From positions 1 to 8,789 of the forward strand of contig DFDK01000040.1 of the NCBI GenBank assembly GCA_002367695.1: 8,789 nucleotides of DNA, written 5' to 3'. A program made the translations under genes and the position numbers. Under the pieces are notes generated by a model that saw nothing but the letters and a program-made list of their open reading frames with translations, was not told where the DNA came from and did no database searches. Positions 1 to 5,310 of this stretch are shown piece by piece. How positions within the stretch are numbered: position 1 is the first letter of the stretch; every line of letters starts with the position of its first letter. Source of the DNA: Acidimicrobium sp. UBA3029 (lineage in GTDB: Bacteria > Actinomycetota > Acidimicrobiia > Acidimicrobiales > Ilumatobacteraceae).

Positions 1-851
1 ATCTGCTTGATGTCGCTTGGCTCGAGGCCTGCATCTTCAAGTGCGAGTTGCATACAGCGTGTTGCACCAACACCACCAGGCGATGGTGCGGTGATGTGAT
101 ACGCATCAGCGTTGCTTGCGGCACCAACTATCTCGCCAAGAATTGTTGCACCGCGTGCAACTGCGAGATCGAGTCGTTCGAGAACAAAAATTGCTGCGCC
201 TTCGCCCTGAATGAACCCATCGCGCGTTTCGTCAAATGGTTTCGTGACAAATGTTGATGACAGAGCGGTCATATTGGTAAATCCTGCAAGTGCGGTGAGT
301 GTTGAGGCTGACTCGGTGCCACCAGTGACCACCGCATCGCAACGACCCCACGCAATTAGGCGAGCGGCATTGCCGATTGCGTGTGTGGATGCCGCGCAAG
401 CCGTACAAATTGTCTCAGTAGGGCCCTGAAGGCCATAACGCATAGAAATTGCAGCACCAGATGCATTGGACATCATCATCGGAACGAGAAATGGTGATAC
501 TCGTCGCTCACCTTTTTCCATGCGAACCTCTACTTGACCTTCAAGCGTGCGCAGTCCACCGATACCAGTACCCAAAATTGTGCCGATGCGTTCGCGGTTG
601 TAGGGGAGTTCACCGGATTGCGCCATCGCTTCACCAGCTGCTGCTAGAGCAAACTGCTCGCAACGGTCTGCCCGACGAGATTCTTTTGAGTTTTCGAAAT
701 AAGGAGATGGATCCCAGTCCTTAAATTCGATCGAATTGGCGCCAGTAAAGCCCGGGCCTAGTAAACCTTGCCAGAAAAGTTCTTTGCCGATACCGCATGG
801 AGCAACAACCCCATATCCCGTAATGGCTACGCGATGGCCAGCACCTTGCAT
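1..851 (-). CDS. fabF: Beta-ketoacyl-ACP synthase II (KAS II), C-terminus cut by window edge
   Basis: This enzyme condenses malonyl-ACP with a growing acyl-ACP in the elongation step of cytosolic type II fatty-acid synthesis. About 283 N-terminal residues are present of the roughly 410 usual for the family, and the frame is open to the window edge. Visible landmarks are an N-terminal VAITGYGVV strand, the ESRRADR segment followed by an Ala-rich helix, GTGIGG near residue 95, and the thiolase-fold nucleophile motif TACAAS with catalytic Cys152 (codon at 396-398). The two catalytic histidines lie beyond the edge and cannot be checked. The ATG at 851 was chosen because it gives a normal KAS N-terminus. 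The Shine-Dalgarno signal is weak and the gene begins 21 nt after the acpP stop, so translation is probably coupled within the operon. KAS I (FabB) is less likely in this lineage and in this acpP-adjacent position. Confidence 0.95.
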   Translation of the reverse strand, partial: MQGAGHRVAITGYGVVAPCGIGKELFWQGLLGPGFTGANSIEFKDWDPSPYFENSKESRRADRCEQFALAAAGEAMAQSGELPYNRERIGTILGTGIGGLRTLEGQVEVRMEKGERRVSPFLVPMMMSNASGAAISMRYGLQGPTETICTACAASTHAIGNAARLIAWGRCDAVVTGGTESASTLTALAGFTNMTALSSTFVTKPFDETRDGFIQGEGAAIFVLERLDLAVARGATILGEIVGAASNADAYHITAPSPGGVGATRCMQLALEDAGLEPSDIKQ

Positions 852-872
852 GGTTGTGTGCGCTCGGTGCGC

Positions 873-1112
873 TTACTTGACTTTGGAGGTGACGAGATCG
901 AATGCCTTGCCGATTGTGTCGACACCTTCGAGATCGGATTCAGGTACTTCAATACCAAACTCTTCTTCAAGCGCCATTACCAGCTCAACAAGGTCAAGTG
1001 AGTCGGCATCAAGGTCATCGGAGAAGTGTGCAGTGAGAACAATTTTTGAGGCGTCTACGGAGAGAACCTCGACTGCGCATTTTGTGAAACGGTCAAATAG
1101 TTGCTGGTCCAT
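873..1112 (-). CDS. acpP: Acyl carrier protein
   Basis: This 79-residue acidic protein is the cytosolic carrier that holds acyl intermediates on a 4'-phosphopantetheine arm. The arm-bearing motif DADSLD puts the modified serine at Ser38, followed by the usual recognition helix II (LVELVMALEEEFGIEVP). The length is typical of bacterial AcpP and does not show the long C-terminal tail of mycobacterial AcpM. The ATG at 1112 is preceded by AGGAG with 7 nt spacing, the best ribosome binding site in the operon, which fits a very abundant protein. The gene sits between fabG and fabF, its usual place in fatty-acid clusters. Confidence 0.97.
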   Translation of the reverse strand: MDQQLFDRFTKCAVEVLSVDASKIVLTAHFSDDLDADSLDLVELVMALEEEFGIEVPESDLEGVDTIGKAFDLVTSKVK

Positions 1113-1119
1113 GTTGTTG

Positions 1120-1124
1120 CTCCT
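1120..1124 (-). promoter_or_regulatory. Shine-Dalgarno site of acpP
   Basis: AGGAG on the minus strand, 7 nt upstream of the acpP ATG. It is clearly stronger than the sites in front of the neighbouring genes fabD, fabH, fabG and fabF, so acpP may be translated more heavily than the rest of the operon. Confidence 0.7.
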
Positions 1125-1149
1125 GGCTATGTGTTATCGAACTTGCGAA

Positions 1150-1180
1150 AATATAGGTTACTACGAAAGGACTTTGACTA
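1150..1180 (-). promoter_or_regulatory. Candidate internal promoter upstream of acpP
   Basis: The 94-nt fabG-acpP spacer is the longest gap in the operon. On the minus strand it contains TATATT (1150-1155), five of six matches to a sigma-70 type -10 box. The -35 region is poor: TAGTCA at 1175-1180 with 19 nt spacing, or GTCAAA at 1173-1178 with 17 nt spacing. The predicted start would lie about 30 nt before the acpP ATG. A separate promoter would allow extra AcpP and FabF. This is an inference from consensus matching only. Confidence 0.35.
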
Positions 1181-1206
1181 CGTGCCTAAAGCTTGAGACT
1201 TAGCGC

Positions 1207-1923
1207 CTAGTGACCCATGCCAAGTCCACCATCGACGGGGATAATTGCCCCCGTTATGTATGCCGCTGCTGGGCTTGCAAGAAAGGTGACGACTCCTGCG
1301 ATTTCGTCGACCGTTGCAGTTCTTCCAAGTGGCACGGCGTCGGTGATTTGTTGCATCTGTTTTTCGTTCAGTGCTGCTGTCATCTCGGTATCTACTGGCC
1401 CAGGCGCAACGACATTAACGGTGATGCTTCGCGACCCAAGTTCGCGAGCGAGGGAGCGACCCAAACCAACAAGCCCAGCTTTGGATGCCGCATAATTTGC
1501 TTGACCGGCCGAGCCCAGCATGCCGACAACACTCGAGATCAGGATGATGCGTCCGGACCGTGCACGCAGCATGCCCTGTGTTGCTCGCTTGCAAACACGA
1601 AATGCTGCGGTCAGGTTGGCGTCCAACACGCTGGCAAAATCGGCTTCGCTCATGCGAAGAATCAATGTGTCTTTAGTGATGCCTGCATTAGAAACCAAAA
1701 CTTGGACCGGACCAAAGTGTTGTTCGACTGCATCGAAGGCCGCGTTGACTTGATCGGTGTCGGTTACGTCGCATTTGACGGCAAAAAACTCTGACGCAGG
1801 CGGAGATGAGTTATATGTAACAGCTACACGGTCGCCAAGGGCAGCGAAATGCCGTGCACAAGCGAGGCCAATACCTTTGGATCCACCAGTGATGAGGACG
1901 ACTCGCGAAGTTGTGTCAGTCAT
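1207..1923 (-). CDS. fabG: 3-oxoacyl-ACP reductase (MabA-like)
   Basis: NADPH-dependent short-chain dehydrogenase/reductase that reduces 3-oxoacyl-ACP to 3-hydroxyacyl-ACP in the elongation cycle. From the ATG at 1923 it has 238 residues, close to the 244 of E. coli FabG. The Rossmann nucleotide motif TGGSKGIG is at residues 12-19, SNAG at 78-81, the structural Asn at 103, and the catalytic Ser131-Tyr144-Lys148 in the YAASK segment. The C-terminus ITGAIIPVDGGLGMGH is typical of the family. The compact stretch between the second beta strand and CDVTD resembles actinobacterial MabA-type enzymes. Upstream in-frame alternatives (GTG at 1947, ATG at 1968) overlap fabH and add residues with no family resemblance. 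The chosen start lies 13 nt after fabH; an AAAGG is present but rather far away (about 16 nt). Confidence 0.95.
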   Translation of the reverse strand: MTDTTSRVVLITGGSKGIGLACARHFAALGDRVAVTYNSSPPASEFFAVKCDVTDTDQVNAAFDAVEQHFGPVQVLVSNAGITKDTLILRMSEADFASVLDANLTAAFRVCKRATQGMLRARSGRIILISSVVGMLGSAGQANYAASKAGLVGLGRSLARELGSRSITVNVVAPGPVDTEMTAALNEKQMQQITDAVPLGRTATVDEIAGVVTFLASPAAAYITGAIIPVDGGLGMGH

Positions 1924-1936
1924 GTTTGTGTGCTTG

Positions 1937-2890
1937 CTACCTTTCACCGTGCCAGCGCAAGATCGCACTAGCGGCAGTCATTCCTGCACCAAATCCTACG
2001 AGTAAAACTAAATCGCCGTTATTAAGACGTCCTTTGTCTGCTGCGTCAAATAGTGCAAGTGGAATAGAGGCGGACGATGTATTGCCCGTTTCGTGCAACA
2101 CGATGGCTGTCTTGTCCATTGGCACGCCGAGACGATCGCAAGCGGCCGAGATGATGCGCGTATTTGCCTGATGGGGCACCACCAATGTCAATTGGTCGGC
2201 TGTTACCCCTGCGATAGCCATGGACTTTTGCGCAGAGTCAACCATGATGCGAACTGCTCTTCGGAAAACTTCTTTGCCGTCCATCTTGATGAATCCGCCA
2301 ATTTCGGCGTAGAGCAAATCTTCGGCTGAACCGTCAGCATCTAAATCCCACGCCAGTAATTGTCCGGGACCGTCAACGGCTTCGAGTACGCATGCGCCCG
2401 AGCCATCGGCAAACAAAATTGCTGTGCCACGATCGGTCCAGTCGGTGACGCGAGAAAGTGTGTCAGTTCCAATCACCAGCACCTTCTTTGCTCCCATTGC
2501 AATAAGTCCGTGCGCATTGACCAGTGCATACACAAACCCCGAGCAAGCCGCATTGATGTCGTACGCGCCGCATTTAAGTCCTAGCTGGTGCTGCACGCTC
2601 GGTGAGGTGCCAGGGACTGCACGGTCAGGAGTAGTCGTTGCTAAAACGAGTGCGTCAATCGCAAGAGGGTCAACCTGTGCCATTTGCATTGCCAGTCGTG
2701 CGCTTTGCACCGAGAGGCCTGCGGTAGTTCCACCGATGTGGCGTTGATGTATGCCAGTGCGCTCACGAATCCATTCGTCGTTGGTTTCGAGAGTCTTTGA
2801 AAGATCATCGTTTGTGACAATTTTGTCTGGCAGGGCACGACCCCAACCTGTGATGACTGCACCGCGTGCGCCCGAAGGAATTTGTGGCAT
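1937..2890 (-). CDS. fabH: Beta-ketoacyl-ACP synthase III (KAS III)
   Basis: Initiates fatty-acid synthesis by condensing a short acyl-CoA primer with malonyl-ACP. From the ATG at 2890 the protein has 317 residues, the same as E. coli FabH. The catalytic triad is complete: Cys116 in NAACSGF, His240 in VPHQANTRI and Asn270 in ETGNTSSASIP. The TNDEWIRERTGI signature near the N-terminus and the terminal GFGAGMTAASAILRW are also typical. A TTG at 2920 would add ten residues and overlap fabD by 19 nt. The ATG is preferred because it leaves an 11-nt gap and the added residues are not family-like, but the upstream ribosome site is weak either way. Primer preference (straight versus branched) cannot be read from the sequence by eye. 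Confidence 0.95.
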   Translation of the reverse strand: MPQIPSGARGAVITGWGRALPDKIVTNDDLSKTLETNDEWIRERTGIHQRHIGGTTAGLSVQSARLAMQMAQVDPLAIDALVLATTTPDRAVPGTSPSVQHQLGLKCGAYDINAACSGFVYALVNAHGLIAMGAKKVLVIGTDTLSRVTDWTDRGTAILFADGSGACVLEAVDGPGQLLAWDLDADGSAEDLLYAEIGGFIKMDGKEVFRRAVRIMVDSAQKSMAIAGVTADQLTLVVPHQANTRIISAACDRLGVPMDKTAIVLHETGNTSSASIPLALFDAADKGRLNNGDLVLLVGFGAGMTAASAILRWHGER

Positions 2891-2901
2891 TGCGGTTAAC
2901 T

Positions 2902-4089
2902 CTAATGCGATCTGAGCCAAGCAATCGGCTGATGAGCCGTCACCCGCTCACCGTCTACTGCGATGAAATTTTGCAACATGCCTGCGAATGGTGATCGCAC
3001 TTCAGTTTCTCCGACGTGACCAAGCACATGACCAACATCGATCGGGCTGTTGTTCTCGATGGACATCTCTTTCGCAAATACACCTGCTGCAGGACTCACA
3101 ACAAGACGCTCGATTGCAAAAAGATGCTCTCCCTCGTGAGTGGGAGTCGCGAGTGGTTGCGCAGTCGCCGAAAAGGATTTCATCCATTCGATGAGTGCAT
3201 CGAGATCGTCTGGAGTGGCGACGCTGATTGTCTTTGCGTCTGCAATGGTTCGCTTAGCCATTCCGGTGAGTACGCCACCCGGTCCTAGTTCTATAAAGCC
3301 ACGCACACCAAGTTCGCTTAACGCAAGAAGGCAATGCTTCCAGCGCACTGGAGAAGACAATTGAGCGGACAACAATGATGACCATTCGGACCCGTGGTCG
3401 TGGGCGAGCGCATCAACGTTGGAGATGACTGGAACCTCAGTATCGCGAGGTTGGGCAGATGCGATTGCATCGCGAAGCCTGTTGCGTGCACTTGACATAT
3501 AGGGAGTATGAAATGCGCCTGACACCGGAAGCGACATCACTCTTTTTGCTCCGAGTGCTTTTGCTTGTTCAGTTGCCTTGGCAACGCCTTCAAGGGATCC
3601 GGCTATAACAACTTGGCCAGGTGCATTGAAATTGGCAACCCACACATCGGCATCTGCTAACCGACACGCAACCTCAACCTGTTCGTCGTCTAGTCCGAGC
3701 ACTGCGGCCATTGTTCCCGGTTGGGCAATTCCTGCCTCATGCATTGCTGTTGATCGTTCTGCAACAAGTCGTAAGCCATCGTCAAAGCGCAGCGCACCAG
3801 TTGCAACGAGCGCGGTGTATTCGCCAAGGCTGTGGCCGGCACAAAAACTTGGTTCGATACCCAGACGCTCAACTGCATCGAGCACCATGAGCGACATAAC
3901 AAATGTCGTCAATTGAGCATTGCGAGTGTCTTTGAGTTCTTCGGCATCTGCGTTGAGCAGCAGAGCAGACACATCTCGGCCGACAACTTCGGATGCCTCG
4001 CCAACCAACTCCCAACTTTCATGGTCGACCCATGCGGCGCCCATGCCGGTGCGCTGTGAACCTTGACCTGGAAATGTGAATGCGAGCAT
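2902..4089 (-). CDS. fabD: Malonyl-CoA:ACP transacylase with extra C-terminal biotinyl/lipoyl-like domain
   Basis: Transfers malonyl from CoA to AcpP, supplying the extender unit for FabH and FabF. Residues 1 to about 300 form a standard transacylase: FPGQGSQ at 7-12, nucleophile Ser87 in GHSLGEY, Arg112 for the malonyl carboxylate, His194 in SGAFHTPYM, Gln243, and IELGPGGVLTGM at 267-277. The protein has 395 residues against about 309 in E. coli. After a Pro/Thr/Ala-rich linker (about 304-321) comes a domain at about 322-395 with an internal repeat, SPAAGVF at 332-338 and SPFAGML at 366-372. Each half is followed by a Val and a turn, as in barrel-sandwich (biotinyl/lipoyl) folds. The hairpin that normally carries the modified Lys is short and has no MKM or DKA, so attachment of a cofactor is unlikely. 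The ATG at 4089 is the first gene of the operon; its ribosome site is weak. The enzyme assignment is firm, the extra domain is an inference. Confidence 0.94.
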   Translation of the reverse strand: MLAFTFPGQGSQRTGMGAAWVDHESWELVGEASEVVGRDVSALLLNADAEELKDTRNAQLTTFVMSLMVLDAVERLGIEPSFCAGHSLGEYTALVATGALRFDDGLRLVAERSTAMHEAGIAQPGTMAAVLGLDDEQVEVACRLADADVWVANFNAPGQVVIAGSLEGVAKATEQAKALGAKRVMSLPVSGAFHTPYMSSARNRLRDAIASAQPRDTEVPVISNVDALAHDHGSEWSSLLSAQLSSPVRWKHCLLALSELGVRGFIELGPGGVLTGMAKRTIADAKTISVATPDDLDALIEWMKSFSATAQPLATPTHEGEHLFAIERLVVSPAAGVFAKEMSIENNSPIDVGHVLGHVGETEVRSPFAGMLQNFIAVDGERVTAHQPIAWLRSH

Positions 4090-4253
4090 TGAGTACTTAA
4101 CCCCGTGGATTTACTGTGTTGTTGGCTGTTTTGACGACTAGGCAAGACTTTGACCCCGTGTCTACAGCATTGCTATGAGTACAGCGTAGAACTTGTTGCG
4201 GGTAGGTACGATGTTCCCTCGCAGTAAGCCAAATAAATAAGCAGTTCACTCGG
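4090..4253. other. Divergent intergenic spacer between fabD and tRNA-Leu
   Basis: This 164-nt spacer must carry the promoter of the leftward fab operon and that of the rightward tRNA unit. No open frame in it resembles a protein. A plus-strand promoter candidate is annotated separately. I found no convincing -35/-10 pair for the minus strand. An imperfect inverted repeat (CTAC at 4162-4165 with GTAG at 4186-4189, each extended by GC after one bulged A) and a 17-nt spaced direct repeat TACAGC (4163-4168, 4180-4185) lie around the plus-strand -10 box. They could be an operator or chance. Confidence 0.6.
4150..4179 (+). promoter_or_regulatory. Candidate promoter of the tRNA-Leu / coiled-coil / pdtaR unit
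   Basis: TTGACC (4150-4155, five of six to the -35 consensus) and TATGAG (4174-4179, four of six to the -10 consensus) are separated by 18 nt. The predicted transcription start near 4186 would leave a leader of about 70 nt before the mature tRNA 5' end. Consensus matching only; no other pair in the spacer was better. Confidence 0.4.
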
Positions 4254-4339
4254 GCCCGAGTGGCGGAATGGCAGACGCGACGGACTCAAAATCCGTTGTC
4301 TGAAAGGGCGTGTGGGTTCGACTCCCACCTCGGGCACCA
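4254..4339 (+). tRNA. tRNA-Leu (anticodon CAA), CCA encoded
   Basis: A full type II cloverleaf is visible. Acceptor stem GCCCGAG (4254-4260) pairs with CTCGGGC (4329-4335), followed by discriminator A and an encoded CCA (4337-4339). The anticodon stem ACGGA/TCCGT encloses the loop CTCAAAA with anticodon CAA at 4287-4289, which reads the UUG codon. A long variable arm follows (from 4297), then a T-stem GTGGG/CCCAC with loop TTCGACT (4317-4323). The long variable arm and A73 agree with leucine identity. UUG is used often in the genes of this window, so the tRNA matches a frequent codon. It is the first element of the rightward unit and lies just 5 nt before the next start codon. Confidence 0.97.
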
Positions 4340-4344
4340 AATTT

Positions 4345-4668
4345 ATGGACACTCCTACACTCATTGACGTGGCAAATAAAGGTATCAACAGTCGACTCAC
4401 CGAGCGGCGTTTACGTCGCGGTACGCAGTCGCTTGCTTCTTTGCGCAACGAACTCAGTGTTGTCGAGGAGCAAGTACAACACTTTGCTGAAGAAGTGCAT
4501 GATCTGGAAATACGTGCACTCGTGTCTGAAACACCGCTTGCTGATGCCGAGTCTCGTGACGCGATGCGCCACATGCAGGCCATAACAAAACATCGCGATT
4601 ATTTGCGCGGTGCAATTGCCGAATTGGAAGTGCGCCAAGATGATTTACTCGACAAGCTCGGACGCTAG
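4345..4668 (+). CDS. Small coiled-coil protein of unknown function
   Basis: I do not recognise a named family. The 107-residue product is charged, has no signal peptide or membrane segment, and is predicted cytosolic. Hydrophobic residues follow a 3-4 heptad pattern without a break from Leu30 through Leu33, Leu37, Val40, Val44, Phe47 and Val51 to Leu54. A turn with SETP (61-64) follows, then a second charged helix (about 66-105) with Ile80, Leu87, Ile91, Leu94 and Leu101. This suggests an antiparallel helical hairpin or a dimerising coiled coil. The ATG at 4345 is chosen; the GTG at 4312 lies inside the tRNA and is rejected. There is no room for a Shine-Dalgarno site outside the tRNA. The response regulator gene starts 11 nt downstream, so the two are probably co-transcribed, and a role linked to signalling or RNA is possible but unproven. 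Confidence 0.75.
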   Translation: MDTPTLIDVANKGINSRLTERRLRRGTQSLASLRNELSVVEEQVQHFAEEVHDLEIRALVSETPLADAESRDAMRHMQAITKHRDYLRGAIAELEVRQDDLLDKLGR

Positions 4669-4679
4669 ATCGATAAGCC

Positions 4680-5270
4680 ATGAGCGCAAATCAGTCAAGC
4701 ACCAGAATTGTCATTGCCGAAGACGAGGCCATCATTCGGCTTGACTTGCGTGAGACTTTGGAAGAAGAGGGTTACATAGTTGTTGCCGACACGGGTCGAG
4801 GTGACGACGCGATTGATCTTGTGAGACAACATAGACCAGATGTTGCAATATTTGACATCAAAATGCCAGGCCTTGACGGACTCGATGCGGCTCGCGTGGT
4901 CAGTGCGGAGAAACTCTGTCCGGTAGTCATGCTGACAGCATTTAGTCAGCGTGAAGTTATCGAGCAGGCTCGTGACGCAGGGGCGCTCGCATACTTGGTG
5001 AAGCCATTTCAAAAGACAGATCTTGTTCCGGCAATTGAACTAGCGATAGGTCGTTTTCGCGAGATGTTGACACTCAGTGGCGAACGTGATGCGCTTGGTG
5101 AACAGTTGGAGCTGCGCAAACTGTTGGACCGAGCAAAGGGACTGTTGATTGATAAATACTCAATGACTGAACAATCCGCCTTTGACTTTATTCAGAAGAA
5201 TGCAATGTCTACGCGAGCAAAGATGGTGGATGTGGCCAACCAGATCTTGAACGGACAGATCACGCCGTAG
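4680..5270 (+). CDS. pdtaR: ANTAR-domain response regulator, PdtaR-like
   Basis: This is a two-domain regulator of 196 residues. The N-terminal receiver (about 8-125) has the acidic pair Glu14-Asp15, the phospho-acceptor Asp59 in FDIKMPGLDG, Thr86 and Lys108 in VKPF. A short helical linker leads to an ANTAR RNA-binding domain (about 135-192) with the family pattern RAKGLLI, then MTEQSAF, IQKNAM, R, and M-DVA. Regulators of this type bind RNA rather than DNA and act by antitermination; in mycobacteria the partner kinase is PdtaS. No kinase gene lies in the window. The ATG at 4680 is 11 nt after the coiled-coil gene, with a weak ribosome site. Position just upstream of polA and rpsA matches the mycobacterial neighbourhood, which supports the assignment. 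Its RNA targets cannot be seen here. Confidence 0.92.
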   Translation: MSANQSSTRIVIAEDEAIIRLDLRETLEEEGYIVVADTGRGDDAIDLVRQHRPDVAIFDIKMPGLDGLDAARVVSAEKLCPVVMLTAFSQREVIEQARDAGALAYLVKPFQKTDLVPAIELAIGRFREMLTLSGERDALGEQLELRKLLDRAKGLLIDKYSMTEQSAFDFIQKNAMSTRAKMVDVANQILNGQITP

Positions 5271-5310
5271 TTGTCGGTTATCGTCGTGGCATGAACCAGG
5301 CGAGTTTCTT

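Noticed and set aside
736..1203. 155-residue plus-strand ORF opposite fabF and acpP
   Set aside because: Ser/Thr/Arg-rich composition typical of an antisense shadow; it covers acpP, whose identity is certain.
1210..1794. 194-residue plus-strand ORF opposite fabG
   Set aside because: It is antisense to a gene with a complete catalytic signature, is rich in Cys in an irregular way and has no recognisable domain. It is a shadow frame.
1924..1968. Longer fabG N-terminus starting at 1968 or 1947
   Set aside because: Both starts overlap the end of fabH and add residues unlike FabG; the ATG at 1923 places the Rossmann motif at the normal distance from the start.
4312..4344. GTG start for the coiled-coil protein inside the tRNA T arm
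   Set aside because: It would encode eleven extra residues from tRNA sequence (GSTPTSGTKF). The ATG at 4345 gives a normal N-terminus.
4173..4583. 136-residue minus-strand ORF spanning the tRNA and the start of the coiled-coil gene
   Set aside because: Its middle (GVEPTRPFRQRILSPSRL) is the well-known spurious translation of the antisense of a tRNA-Leu gene. It overlaps a certain tRNA and a better-supported plus-strand gene.
5291..5310. Upstream ATG (5291) as polA start
   Set aside because: It is 20 nt from the accepted start and therefore in a different frame.
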